This document shows, piece by piece, positions 1 to 9,787 of a stretch of DNA of 54,007 bases. The stretch is from an uncultured Clostridia bacterium (GTDB lineage Bacteria; Bacillota; Clostridia; Oscillospirales; Feifaniaceae): contig CAJFTX010000005.1 of the NCBI GenBank assembly GCA_904420075.1, forward strand, positions 1 to 54,007, read 5' to 3'. The position numbers and the translations under genes are program-made. The notes below the pieces were generated by a model that was given only the letters and a program-made list of their open reading frames with translations, was not told the origin of the DNA and ran no database searches. Within the stretch, counting starts at the first letter, position 1, and each line of letters begins with the position of its first letter.

Positions 1-1861
<1,861 letters not shown>

Positions 1862-2059
1862 TGCGTGCGCTCCTTTTTTTGCCTTTTCCCGTGTGCGTCC
1901 TGCCGCCCGGGCTCCGCTCCGCCCGAAGCGGAGCCCGGAGACGGCGGCGGACGGGGGTCGGGCGGCGCACTCCGGGGAGCGGCCTTTTTGCCCATTTGAC
2001 AACAATTCTACAATATGTGATAATGATAGTCAAATCAAAAGAGGAGAGGATTTTTTCTT

Positions 2060-2692
2060 TTGGAACGGGAACTGAAATATACGATGCCGGACCCTGAGAC
2101 GGGGGATCGGATTTTGGAGAGCCGTCTGGTTGTGAGCGCGGCCGAGGCCGAGGCGCGCGAGATCGAGATGCGCGCCGTCTACTACGATACGGCGGACGGG
2201 GCGCTCGCGCGGGCAAAGGCGGCCTTCCGCATCCGCCGGGAGGACGGGCGTACGGTGGCCACGGCCAAGACCAGAGGCGAGCAGCTCGGCGCGCTCTATC
2301 TGCGCGGCGAGTGGGAGACCGAGGTCGACTCCGAGGAGCCGGACCTGCGCGCGTTTCTGGCGGCGGTGGCGGACGCGCCGGACGCGGAGCGGATCTGCGC
2401 GGTGCTCGGGCCGCTGATGGAGAAGAGGCTCGTCCCGCTCTGCGGGACCGAGTACCGGAGGGCGACGCTGCCGCTCGCGGTCGGCGGGGCGGAGTTTGAG
2501 CTCTGCGTCGACCGGGGGGAGCTGGTCTGCGGGACCCGGCGGGCCCCCTTCTGCGAGGTGGAGCTCGAACTTACGGGGGGCGACATCGCGGCGATGGAGG
2601 AGTTCGGCGCGGCGCTCTGCGACGCCTACGGCCTGCGGCCGGAGGAGCAGTCGAAGTTTCAGCGGGCGCTCTCGCTGCGGGGGAAACTGTGA
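2060..2692 (+). CDS. CYTH domain protein
   Basis: A 210-residue CYTH (CyaB/thiamine triphosphatase) domain protein. The N-terminus carries the ExExK signature (E2, E4, K6) that binds metal and triphosphate. It is followed by alternating charged strands typical of the triphosphate tunnel: residues 54-60 FRIRRED, then E89/E91 in the GEWETEVD stretch, and CEVELEL near residue 168. The family hydrolyses inorganic or organic triphosphates or, rarely, makes cAMP; the substrate cannot be told from sequence. The start is a TTG, chosen because the ExExK motif sits right after it and a GAGGAGAGG ribosome site lies about 8-10 bases upstream. The stop overlaps the start of the next gene (GTGA), so the two are translationally coupled. 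Confidence 0.85.
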   Translation: MERELKYTMPDPETGDRILESRLVVSAAEAEAREIEMRAVYYDTADGALARAKAAFRIRREDGRTVATAKTRGEQLGALYLRGEWETEVDSEEPDLRAFLAAVADAPDAERICAVLGPLMEKRLVPLCGTEYRRATLPLAVGGAEFELCVDRGELVCGTRRAPFCEVELELTGGDIAAMEEFGAALCDAYGLRPEEQSKFQRALSLRGKL

Positions 2693-3099
2693 GCGACGGG
2701 GTGACCCGCGCGGCCTTCTTCGCGGGGTATGCTCTGGCGCTCGCGCTCTTTTTGCTGTGGGCGCTTCTCTGCAGACGGCGGGACGGAAGGCGGCCACCGC
2801 TGCGGCTCGCGCTGCTGCGGGCGCTGCCCGCGCGGCCGGTTATCCTGTTTCTCGTCTTTCTGGGCGCGGGCGTCTTTGCGCTCCGGGGACAGCCGGAGCG
2901 GTTTGCGGCGGCGCTTGCCGACGGGGTGAGCTTCGCTTTGATGGCGGCGGTGCTCGACCTTGTGCTGCTGGTGCTTGTGAAGCACCCGCTCTCCTTCTCG
3001 GCGCGGGAGTACTATAAGGAGCGGGGACTCTTCGTCGCGCTCTGCGCGGTCGCGACCGCGGCGGCGCCGGTTGCGGCGGCATGTCTGCCCGGTGTGTGA
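2689..3099 (+). CDS. Small polytopic membrane protein, unknown function
   Basis: A 136-residue hydrophobic protein with about four membrane segments (roughly residues 9-26, 46-63, 78-98 and 112-132) separated by Arg-rich loops. I do not recognise a family. Its GTG start overlaps the TGA of the CYTH gene by four bases and a strong terminator follows directly, so the two form a closed two-gene operon. The function may be tied to the CYTH enzyme, but nothing in the protein shows how. Confidence 0.7.
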   Translation: MSDGVTRAAFFAGYALALALFLLWALLCRRRDGRRPPLRLALLRALPARPVILFLVFLGAGVFALRGQPERFAAALADGVSFALMAAVLDLVLLVLVKHPLSFSAREYYKERGLFVALCAVATAAAPVAAACLPGV

Positions 3100-3100
3100 G

Positions 3101-3130
3101 GCGGTCACCAGAGAGGTGACCGCTTTTTTT
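3101..3130 (+). terminator. Rho-independent terminator
   Basis: A perfect 9-bp stem (GCGGTCACC/GGTGACCGC) with a five-base loop is followed by seven T. It ends the CYTH/membrane protein operon. Confidence 0.9.
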
Positions 3131-3244
3131 TCGGGGGAGGAGCTGGGCGGAGCGGGCGGAAGGGGGCTGCGGGAGCGTCGCCTCACCCGCGGCGCGCGGC
3201 TTCTGCCCGGCGGCGGGCTCCTCTCCGGGCCGGCGGGCGCGAGC

Positions 3245-3802
3245 TCACACGCCGGTGATGAGCAGGGCGCCGTCCCGGATTTCGCAGGAGTCGAAGAGCA
3301 GCTCCTGCCCGGCGCAGACCGAGCTGCAGAAGGCGAGAACCAGCGCCTCAAACCCCGCGCGGTACTCCCCTTCGAGCGGAAGTGTGCGGCCCTCTGCGGT
3401 GAGGCGGAGCTGGCGGCAGGAGACCTGTCCTCCGCGGCCCTCGAGCACGCCCGAGAGGGTGAGCGGCTCGGGGCTCCGGCCGGCCTCGAAGGAGGGGAGA
3501 GCGCCCGCCTGCTGCAGCCGGGCGCAGTCGGCCTCCCCCGCGAGGGTGAAGAAGCCGTCCTCGCCGAAGTCGATGTGGGTGAGCTCCACGCCGTCCTCGA
3601 CAAAGAGCGGGGCGAGCAGCTCCAGGAGTTCGCCGCCGCTGTAGCGCAGGGCGCCCTCCCCGGGCGGGCGGGCCTCCGAACAGCCGAAGAGGCGGAAGAG
3701 CGAGAGAATGAGCATCAAAAGGGCGGCGATGGTGACGGGGAGAAAGCTGGTCCCCCGGCGCGGCCTGCGGGGAGGCCTGCGGGGGCGGAATCTTCTGCGC
3801 AC
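3245..3802 (-). CDS. Hypothetical membrane-anchored protein
   Basis: A 185-residue protein that begins with a very basic stretch (about 10 Arg in 18 residues), then one hydrophobic segment at about residues 21-40. It ends in a predicted extracytoplasmic domain of about 140 residues with mixed strands. This is a type II membrane protein layout, or an uncleaved signal anchor. A Cys just after the hydrophobic segment (FGC) could be a lipobox, but it does not fit well. No family is recognised. It is transcribed away from RNA element A, whose extended -10 lies about 30 bases upstream of its start. Confidence 0.65.
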   Translation of the reverse strand: MRRRFRPRRPPRRPRRGTSFLPVTIAALLMLILSLFRLFGCSEARPPGEGALRYSGGELLELLAPLFVEDGVELTHIDFGEDGFFTLAGEADCARLQQAGALPSFEAGRSPEPLTLSGVLEGRGGQVSCRQLRLTAEGRTLPLEGEYRAGFEALVLAFCSSVCAGQELLFDSCEIRDGALLITGV

Positions 3803-3831
3803 GGAACAATCTTCCTTTCTCTTTGAAGTTG

Positions 3832-3840
3832 TGGTATAAT
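3832..3840 (+). promoter_or_regulatory. Extended -10 promoter of RNA element A
   Basis: The sequence reads TGGTATAAT, an extended -10 (TGN + TATAAT), with no good -35. The start of transcription would fall near 3847. The same TGN-TATAAT sits at the same distance (19 bases) before the first conserved hairpin of element B at 16019-16027. Confidence 0.6.
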
Positions 3841-4087
3841 GACCTCACGAAATGCTGACAAAATCAAAGATTTTGAGAATTTCGAAGAACATGGAATCAC
3901 AAAAAGTGGGGCTTTCGCCCCCTGCCGTCCACGCCTTCGGCGATCTCTTTTTGTGGTGGAATAGCCTCGCGAACTGGGAGCGAAATCGGTGATTTCGGCC
4001 CCTTCGGAGAAGAATGGATTGGAAAACAGGGGCTTTGCCCTTTGCGGGCGGAGGGCCGCCCGGCGCCTCGGGCGCTCCTGTTTGTAT
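3841..4087 (+). ncRNA. Structured RNA element A (unassigned family, paralogue of element at 16028)
   Basis: This intergenic stretch has no convincing ORF but strong secondary structure, and it aligns with 16028-16272. Seen: helix P1 (3850-3856 with 3876-3882, one mismatch) enclosing P2 AAAATC/GATTTT with an AAA loop; P3 CACAAAAAG (3898-3906) with CTTTTTGTG (3947-3955), closing smaller hairpins; three bases later a conserved 53-base block (3959-4011) containing GGGAGC, TTCGGCC and CTTCGGAGAA; then 14 bases to a terminal helix AAACAGG (4024-4030) with CCTGTTT (4077-4083). Many P1/P2 differences from the other copy keep base pairing. It is not a riboswitch, tmRNA, RNase P or SRP RNA that I can recognise. 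The remaining 4088-4224 holds only GC-rich imperfect hairpins such as 4172-4190. It may be a free RNA or a 5' leader of the glycosyltransferase genes. Confidence 0.6.
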
Positions 4088-4224
4088 CATGGAATGCTGT
4101 GACGGAGCGGACGGGAGCACGACGTCCCCGCGCGGCTGGGACTTGCGGCGTACCGCTTTGAAAATACGGGTGGACAGGCCCCGGCCGTCCGTCTGAGGGA
4201 CACTGATGTTATCTATGAGAGGAC

Positions 4225-4971
4225 GTGAGCAGATATGCAGGGGGGATGGATTTGATCTCGGTTGTGATTCCGGTCTATAACGAGGAGCGGCGGATCGCCG
4301 ACACGGCGGCGCGGGTCTGCGACTTCTTTGAGGGGCGGGGCGAGGCCTATGAGCTCGTCTTTGTCAACGACGGGAGCACCGACGGCACGGCGGCGGCGAT
4401 CGCGGCGCTCGGCCGGGCGGAGGTGCGCGACGCGGGCTATGCGGAGAACCGCGGCAAGGGCTACGCCCTGCGCCGGGGGGCGGAGGCGGCCGCGGGGGAG
4501 GTGCTGCTCTTTATGGACGCGGACCTCGCCTACGGGCTGGAGCCGGTGCCGGAGGCGCTCGCGCTGATCGGGGAATACGACCTTGTGATCGGCTCGCGGC
4601 CGATGGCAAGGGAGGCCTATGCGAACTATCCGCTGGTGCGGCGGATCACCTCCGGGGGATTCCGCGCGGTGGTGCGCGCGCTCATCGGCGTGCCCTACAG
4701 CGACACCCAGTGCGGCTTCAAGTGCTGGCGCGCGGCGGCGGCGAAGGCGGTCTTCCCCCGCTGCGGGATCGACGGGTTTGCCATCGATCTCGAGGCGCTC
4801 GCCTGGGTGGAGAAGCTCGGCTTCTCGGTGCGGGAGATTCCCGCGGTTGTCGTGGAGCACGGGGACTCGAAGGTACATGTGGTGCGCGACTCGGTGCGGA
4901 TGTTCCGCGACGCGCTGCGGGTGCGCCGCGCGGTGAGAGAGGGGGGGCCGGATGGAAAAGCGCGGGTTTGA
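4225..4971 (+). CDS. Family 2 glycosyltransferase (polyprenyl-phosphate sugar transferase type)
   Basis: A GT-A fold glycosyltransferase of about 248 residues. Seen: N-terminal ISVVIPVYNEE, the nucleotide-binding VNDGSTDGT, the metal-binding MDADLAY, and DTQCGFKCW followed by an alternating acceptor region. DTQCGFK is typical of the dolichyl/undecaprenyl-phosphate glucosyltransferase branch (Alg5/DPM1-like). These enzymes move a sugar from a nucleotide to a lipid phosphate at the inner face of the membrane. No C-terminal membrane helices are present. Start choice is uncertain: the GTG at 4225 has a ribosome site almost touching it, and the in-frame ATG at 4246 (giving MDLISVV) matches the family better. 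The gene overlaps the next one by 20 bases, and the partner is a membrane glycosyltransferase that could use the lipid-linked sugar. Confidence 0.88.
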   Translation: MSRYAGGMDLISVVIPVYNEERRIADTAARVCDFFEGRGEAYELVFVNDGSTDGTAAAIAALGRAEVRDAGYAENRGKGYALRRGAEAAAGEVLLFMDADLAYGLEPVPEALALIGEYDLVIGSRPMAREAYANYPLVRRITSGGFRAVVRALIGVPYSDTQCGFKCWRAAAAKAVFPRCGIDGFAIDLEALAWVEKLGFSVREIPAVVVEHGDSKVHVVRDSVRMFRDALRVRRAVREGGPDGKARV

Positions 4972-6577
4972 CTGGCGGCGGCTCTGGCCGCTCCTCTTCT
5001 TCGGGCTCTGTCTGCTGCGGTTCTGCTACTACGGGTGCACCTATCTGCCGCTGCTCGACGACTCGATCCAGTACCACAACTACGCATTCTTCGGGGACGG
5101 GCTCTGGGCCGAAGTCGAGCGGATGAGCCTGCTCGGGGCGCGGCCGCTGGCGGGGATTCTGGACATCGGATTCTGGTCGCTCTTCTTCGAGCACCTCTTC
5201 TGGGCGATCGTGCTGATCACGGCGCTCTTCACGGGGGCGGCCTTCTTCTTTGAGCGGGCGTTTGCAAAGGCGTTCGGCTGCTCGCCGCTCTTCTATGCGC
5301 TGCTGCTGCTGACCCCGGTCAATTTCGAGGGGACCTACTGGCTCTCCGCCTCCAGCCGGGTGGTGGTCGGGATGTTCTTCGCGGGGCTGTCTGTCTACCT
5401 CTTCTCCCGGTACGCCGAGAGCGGAAAAGCGCGGTATGTCCCGCTCTTCGCGGTGGCGGGGCTTGCGGCCTGCGGCTTCTACGAGCAGACGCTGGTGCTC
5501 TCGGTGGCGGGGGTGCTGCTGCTCGGGATTTTCTACTGGAAGAAGCTGCGTGCGCGGGCGCTCTTCGCGCTTCTGACCCTTTTGAACGCGGGGATCTATT
5601 TCGGATTTACCGGCTTTTTTAAGAGTACGGGCATCTATGCGGAGCGGAGCGGCGGGACCATCCTGCCGTTTGCCTCCAACTTCTATAACACCAAGGTGTG
5701 GCCCGCGCTGCTCGAGCAGCTGAAGGGCGCCTTTGTCGACGCGCCGGCGGCGATCACCGGGCGCGGCTTTGTGCGCGGGGCGCAGCTGCTCTGCGAGGGG
5801 CCGAATCTGCTCTGGATTCTGGCGGCTGTGGCGCTGCTGGCGCTGCTCGGCTTTGCGCTGCTCTGGCGGCGGGGGAGAGCGGAGCCCGCGCCGGTGCGGC
5901 CCGCCGTCTGGGGCATTGTGGTGGGAGTGCTGCTTGCGCTCGCGCCGATCGCTCCTTTCCTGATCCTCGACAACCCGTGGGTCTCGCTCCGGTCGGTCTG
6001 CTGCTCGCTCGTGGGTGCGGCGCTCGTGGCCGACCGGGCGGTGGCGCTCCTGTTGCGGCCGGTGCCGGTGCGGCGGGGGGTGACCGCGGGGCTCACCCTC
6101 GCGCTCTCGGCCTTCTTCCTCGTGGGGTCGATCTCCGAGCTTTCCGACTACCGGCAGACCGGCGAGGACGACCGGCGGATTGTGGACGACATTTTGGAGG
6201 AGGTCGGGGACGAGCGTCCGGAGGAGGACTGGGAGAGCAGCATCGTGGTGCTGGGACTGCGCCCCTCCTACCTCGCGGAGCAGAACTACGCCCACAACGA
6301 GCACATCCACGGCGTGACCGAGAGCGACTGGGCGCTCTACGGGGCGCTGCTCTGCCGCTCGGAGGACATCGGGACGCCGACGGCGGTGCCGGTGCCGTTC
6401 GGCGATGTGACCGCGAAGCTCCCGCAGATTGAAAACGGATATCTCTATCTCTTCGCGGACGAGCGGGGGGAGATCTCCCGCGTGAGAAGGCGGGGGGAGC
6501 GCTTCTACTCCGAGCAGGGCGAGCCGGTGGCGGCCCTTGTGACCGAGGGGGAGCGGACAACACTGGTCGCGCAGTAG
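4952..6577 (+). CDS. Polytopic membrane glycosyltransferase, GtrII-like
   Basis: A 541-residue integral membrane protein with about ten to twelve hydrophobic segments between residues 8 and 400 and a soluble C-terminal tail of about 135 residues. Near the start, in the first outside loop, is LLDDSIQYHNY; an acidic pair at this place is characteristic of GT-C and GtrII-type enzymes that take a sugar from a polyprenyl-phosphate carrier. The coupled upstream GT2 gene would make that donor. Together they would glycosylate a cell-surface polymer on the outer face of the membrane. The acceptor is unknown. Assignment to the GtrII (Glucos_trans_II) family is by pattern only. The last part, from SELSDYRQTG onward, is hydrophilic. 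Confidence 0.72.
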   Translation: MEKRGFDWRRLWPLLFFGLCLLRFCYYGCTYLPLLDDSIQYHNYAFFGDGLWAEVERMSLLGARPLAGILDIGFWSLFFEHLFWAIVLITALFTGAAFFFERAFAKAFGCSPLFYALLLLTPVNFEGTYWLSASSRVVVGMFFAGLSVYLFSRYAESGKARYVPLFAVAGLAACGFYEQTLVLSVAGVLLLGIFYWKKLRARALFALLTLLNAGIYFGFTGFFKSTGIYAERSGGTILPFASNFYNTKVWPALLEQLKGAFVDAPAAITGRGFVRGAQLLCEGPNLLWILAAVALLALLGFALLWRRGRAEPAPVRPAVWGIVVGVLLALAPIAPFLILDNPWVSLRSVCCSLVGAALVADRAVALLLRPVPVRRGVTAGLTLALSAFFLVGSISELSDYRQTGEDDRRIVDDILEEVGDERPEEDWESSIVVLGLRPSYLAEQNYAHNEHIHGVTESDWALYGALLCRSEDIGTPTAVPVPFGDVTAKLPQIENGYLYLFADERGEISRVRRRGERFYSEQGEPVAALVTEGERTTLVAQ

Positions 6578-6594
6578 CGCGAGGAGGAGAGACT

Positions 6595-8046
6595 ATGGCC
6601 TATCAGTTTACGCATAACTACACGATGCTCTGCGACTTCTACGAGTTTACGATGTCCAACGGGTACTTCCAGAACGGACTGGGGGAGCGGACCGTCTACT
6701 TCGATATGTTCTTCCGGAAGGTGCCGGACGGGGGCGGTTTTGCCATCGCCTGCGGACTGCACAGCGTGATCGACTACATGGAGAAGTTGCGCTTCTCGGA
6801 GGACGACATCGCCTATCTGCGGGGGAAGGGCTGCTTCTCGGAGGGGTTCCTCGACTATCTCGCGAACTTCAAGTTCTCCTGCGACGTCTGGGCGGTGCCG
6901 GAGGGGACGCCGGTCTTCCCCGGCGAGCCGCTGCTCACCGTGCGAGGGCCGGCGATCCAGGCGCAGCTTTTGGAGACGATGGTGCTGCTCTCGATCAACC
7001 ACCAGTCGCTGATTGCGACCAAGGCGAGCCGGATCGTCCGCGCCGCGGGCGGCCGGCCGGTGATGGAGTTCGGCTCCCGCCGGGCGCAGGGGGCGGGAGC
7101 GGCCATCGAGGGGTCGCGCGCCTCCTACATCGCGGGCTGTGTCGGCAGCGCCTGCGCGCTCACCGAGCCGCTCTACGGGGTGCCCGCGCTCGGGACGATG
7201 GCGCACGCCTGGGTGCAGATGTTCGACAGCGAGCTCGAGGCGTTCCGGGCGTACGCGAGGGAGTACCCGGAGAGCTGCACCCTGCTCGTCGACACCTACA
7301 ACGTCTTAAAGAGCGGGGTGCCGAACGCGATCCGGGTGTTCAATGAGGAGATCCTGCCGCGGGGCTTCCGCCCGGCGGGCATCCGCATCGACTCGGGCGA
7401 CATCACCTATCTCTCGAAGAAGGCGCGCAGGATGCTCGACGAGGCGGGCTTTGCCGACTGCAAGATCTGCGCCTCCAACTCGCTCGACGAGTACATCATC
7501 CGGGACACCATCGTGCAGGGCGCGGCGATCGACTCGTTCGGCGTGGGCGAGCGGATGATCACCTCCAAGAGCGACCCGGTCTTCGGCGGGGTCTACAAGC
7601 TGGTGGCGGTGGAGAAGGACGGGGAGATCATCCCGAAGATCAAGATCTCGGAGAATGTGCAGAAGATCACCCTGCCCCACTTCAAGAAGGTGTACCGCCT
7701 CTACGAGAGGGAGAGCGACAAGGCGATCGCCGACGTGATCTGCTGTGCGGACGAGACGATCGAGGAGGGGGAGCCCTATCTGCTCTTCGACCCGGAGCAC
7801 ACCTGGAAGCACAAGCGGGTGAAAGATTTCAAGGCGGAGCCGCTGCTGCGGAGAATCTACGAGGGCGGGAAGCTCGTCTACGACCGGCCGGAGACGGCGG
7901 AGGTGCGCGCCCACTGCGCCAGAGAGCTGGAGCGTCTCTGGGACGAGGTCAAGCGGTTTGAGAACCCGCACCGGTACTATGTCGACCTCTCGCAGAAGCT
8001 CTGGGACCTGCGGGCGAAGCTGCTCGCCGACTACACTGTCGATTGA
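6595..8046 (+). CDS. pncB: Nicotinate phosphoribosyltransferase
   Basis: This enzyme joins nicotinate and PRPP to give nicotinate mononucleotide, the first step of NAD salvage, coupled to ATP hydrolysis. The 483-residue length fits the Gram-positive type. Seen: N-terminal LCDFYEFTMSNGY, EFGSRRAQG at about 158-166, and TMAHAWVQMF, whose His204 corresponds to the phosphorylated catalytic histidine. Later come LVDTYN and RIDSGD for PRPP binding. The ATG has a GAGGAGAG site about 6 bases upstream, 17 bases after the glycosyltransferase stop, so it may be transcribed with that unit although the functions differ. A Fur-family gene follows. Confidence 0.95.
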   Translation: MAYQFTHNYTMLCDFYEFTMSNGYFQNGLGERTVYFDMFFRKVPDGGGFAIACGLHSVIDYMEKLRFSEDDIAYLRGKGCFSEGFLDYLANFKFSCDVWAVPEGTPVFPGEPLLTVRGPAIQAQLLETMVLLSINHQSLIATKASRIVRAAGGRPVMEFGSRRAQGAGAAIEGSRASYIAGCVGSACALTEPLYGVPALGTMAHAWVQMFDSELEAFRAYAREYPESCTLLVDTYNVLKSGVPNAIRVFNEEILPRGFRPAGIRIDSGDITYLSKKARRMLDEAGFADCKICASNSLDEYIIRDTIVQGAAIDSFGVGERMITSKSDPVFGGVYKLVAVEKDGEIIPKIKISENVQKITLPHFKKVYRLYERESDKAIADVICCADETIEEGEPYLLFDPEHTWKHKRVKDFKAEPLLRRIYEGGKLVYDRPETAEVRAHCARELERLWDEVKRFENPHRYYVDLSQKLWDLRAKLLADYTVD

Positions 8047-8108
8047 CGGAGGAGAAAAAATCTGATAAAATAAAAATAATTCCTATTTGAGCAGAGGTGA
8101 GGCGGGAC

Positions 8109-8495
8109 GTGAAGCGGACGAGGCAGAGAGAGCTGATTTTGGAGAACCTGCGGGGCAGGCGCGACCACCCCACGGCGGAGGAGGTGCACCGCTCGCTGCG
8201 GGCGGAGTGCCCGGGGCTGAGCCTCGCGACCGTCTACCGCAACCTGAACTACTTCTGCGAGCAGGGGCTGGTGCTGCGGCTGCCGGCCGCGGGCCGGGAC
8301 CGGTTCGACGGGAACATCCGGCCGCACGGCCACCTCTACTGCGAGCGGTGCGGGCGGCTCTTCGATCTGCACAGCGGCGCGGTGGAGACCTTTTTTGACC
8401 GGGTGAGGGAGGAGTACCGCTGCGAGGTGCGCCAGGGGGCGATCACCCTGCTCGGAGTCTGTGAAAAATGTGGAGCGGAGGGCGCGGACGGCTAG
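8109..8495 (+). CDS. Fur/PerR-family transcriptional regulator
   Basis: A 128-residue winged-helix metalloregulator. Seen: the recognition region LSLATVYRNLNYF, a metal-site stretch with H73-G-H75, and two CxxC pairs (C78/C81 and C118/C121) that make the structural zinc site. DRFDGNIRPHGHLYC resembles PerR more than Fur, so a peroxide sensor is possible, but Fur or Zur cannot be excluded. I prefer the GTG at 8109 over the one at 8097 because GAGGTGAGG then sits at normal distance and the protein starts MKRTRQRELIL as the family usually does. No clear Fur or PerR box was found in front. Its stop codon lies inside the following terminator. Confidence 0.88.
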   Translation: MKRTRQRELILENLRGRRDHPTAEEVHRSLRAECPGLSLATVYRNLNYFCEQGLVLRLPAAGRDRFDGNIRPHGHLYCERCGRLFDLHSGAVETFFDRVREEYRCEVRQGAITLLGVCEKCGAEGADG

Positions 8496-8509
8496 TCCGC
8501 GCCCTTTTT
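8480..8509 (+). terminator. Rho-independent terminator
   Basis: A 10-bp GC-rich stem (GGGCGCGGAC/GTCCGCGCCC) with a five-base loop is followed by five T. The stem begins inside the last codons of the Fur-family gene. Confidence 0.9.
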
Positions 8510-8639
8510 GGCGGGAGAGCCCTTCCGGAAACAGTCGGTCCCGCCTGTCCGGCCCGGCCGGTGGAGATATGAAGTGGGGCCCTTGCCGGGCGGCGGTTTT
8601 CCAGCCGGTTCCGAGGGGGCGTTTTGAGGAGGAGATCAG

Positions 8640-9674
8640 ATGAAAATTTCGGTCGATCTGTTCGGCGGTCCGGGGGACGAGCTGCTGGGAGTGCGGATCG
8701 CGGGGCTGCCCGCGGGGCTGCCGGTGGAGCCGGGCGCGCTGCGCGCTGCGCTCTCGCGGCGGGTGCGGTGCACCCGGGCGCTGCTGCCGGGGGAGCGGCT
8801 CTCGGAGCCGGTCTGCCGCATCGCGGCGGGGGCGCCCGAGGGGGAGACGACGGGGGCGCCGGTCGTCTTTCTCTACGGCTCGGTCGAGCGGCGGGAGCCG
8901 GGGGTGCTCCGCCCCTCGACGGGGGACCTCGGCGCCTTTCTGCGGGGGGAGCGGTTCGAGAGCCGGATGGGCGAGCTCGACCGGCTGTGCGGCCTGACTC
9001 TCGCGGGGGAGCTCGCGCGGGAGGCCGCGCTCTCGGAGGGGGTCACGGTGCTCGGGCATCTGCTCTCGGCCGGCGGCGTGGAGGAGCGCAGCTTTGAGCG
9101 GCAGCGCCCGACGCCGGAGGAGCTGGAGGCGCTCTCCTCCCGGGAGCCCGCGGTCTTTCTGCCGGAGACGGCCGAGGCGATGGGCCGCGCCGTGCGGGCG
9201 GCGCTCGAGCGGGGAGACACGGTGGGCGGTATGCTCGAGCTGGTGGCGCTGGGGCTGCCCGGCGGGCTCGGGAGCGACGCGCGCCCGGTGCAGGCGGAGG
9301 TGGCGCGCGCCCTCTTCGAGCTGCCGTATGTGGCCGGGGTATCGTTTGGCAGAGGGGAGGCGCTCGCGTCCGAGCCGGGACACCGGGCGGTGGACCGGCT
9401 GCGTCCGGCGGGCGGACGGGTCCGGAGCGAGGGCGGCGGCTTTGGCGGGCTGTGCGGCCCCTTTACGAGCGGTGAGCCGCTGGTGGTGCGGGTGACGGTC
9501 GCGCCGTCTCCGCTGCTGCGTGGCGTGCAGGAGAGCGTGGATGTGCGCGCGATGGACCGGGCGGAGCTGCGGGCCGCGGAGGCGCACTTCTCCCCGGCCG
9601 AGGTGCAGGCGGCGGCCGAGGGGGCGCTCGCGCGCGCGGCGTACGGTCTTGTCTGCGGGTTCCGGCGGGGGTGA
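8640..9674 (+). CDS. Chorismate synthase-like protein lacking catalytic motifs
   Basis: A 344-residue protein with the overall plan of chorismate synthase (AroC). Matches: LFGGPGDELLGVRIAGLPAG at 7-26 against the usual TFGESHG...IDG.PAG; EGETTGAPVVFLY at 67-79; GDTVGGMLELVALGLPGGLG at 192-211; VAGVSFGRG at 231-239; GGGFGGLCGPFTSGEP at 265-280. The residues that make the enzyme work are gone: the FGESHG histidine, the histidine of RPGHAD (here RPSTGD, 91-96), the SSRETA Arg/Ser segment that binds FMN and EPSP, and the C-terminal GRHDPC (here VRAMDR). It is thus a paralogue that probably does not make chorismate. A GAGGAG site precedes the ATG. It stands alone between two terminated units. Confidence 0.8.
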   Translation: MKISVDLFGGPGDELLGVRIAGLPAGLPVEPGALRAALSRRVRCTRALLPGERLSEPVCRIAAGAPEGETTGAPVVFLYGSVERREPGVLRPSTGDLGAFLRGERFESRMGELDRLCGLTLAGELAREAALSEGVTVLGHLLSAGGVEERSFERQRPTPEELEALSSREPAVFLPETAEAMGRAVRAALERGDTVGGMLELVALGLPGGLGSDARPVQAEVARALFELPYVAGVSFGRGEALASEPGHRAVDRLRPAGGRVRSEGGGFGGLCGPFTSGEPLVVRVTVAPSPLLRGVQESVDVRAMDRAELRAAEAHFSPAEVQAAAEGALARAAYGLVCGFRRG

Positions 9675-9708
9675 GCGAAACTTTTCTCCGGTGAAACGCA
9701 CAAAAAGA

Positions 9709-9737
9709 TTGACACCATGAGGCAGTATATCTATAAT
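9709..9737 (+). promoter_or_regulatory. Sigma-A promoter of rny
   Basis: TTGACA at 9709-9714 and TATAAT at 9732-9737 are separated by 17 bases, a consensus vegetative promoter. A second TATAAT lies at 9743-9748. It drives rny and perhaps ymdB. Confidence 0.92.
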
Positions 9738-9787
9738 TATAGTATAATGCACGTGGTTTGTGCATCATTTCACACAGGAGGGACAAC

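Noticed and set aside
3841-4087. Assignment of the RNA elements to a known riboswitch, T-box, tmRNA, RNase P or SRP RNA
   Set aside because: None of the diagnostic conserved sequences (T-box GGNACCGCG, B12 box, RNase P GAGGAAAGTCC, tmRNA T-arm end) are present in either copy.
4718-6310. 530-codon minus-strand open frame
   Set aside because: It covers the opposite strand of two well-supported glycosyltransferase genes and is rich in R, P, H and E only; a GC-driven shadow.
8050-8108. Fur/PerR box in front of the Fur-family gene
   Set aside because: The stretch is AT-rich but no dyad close enough to the TTATAATNATTATAA or GATAAT-type consensus could be aligned.
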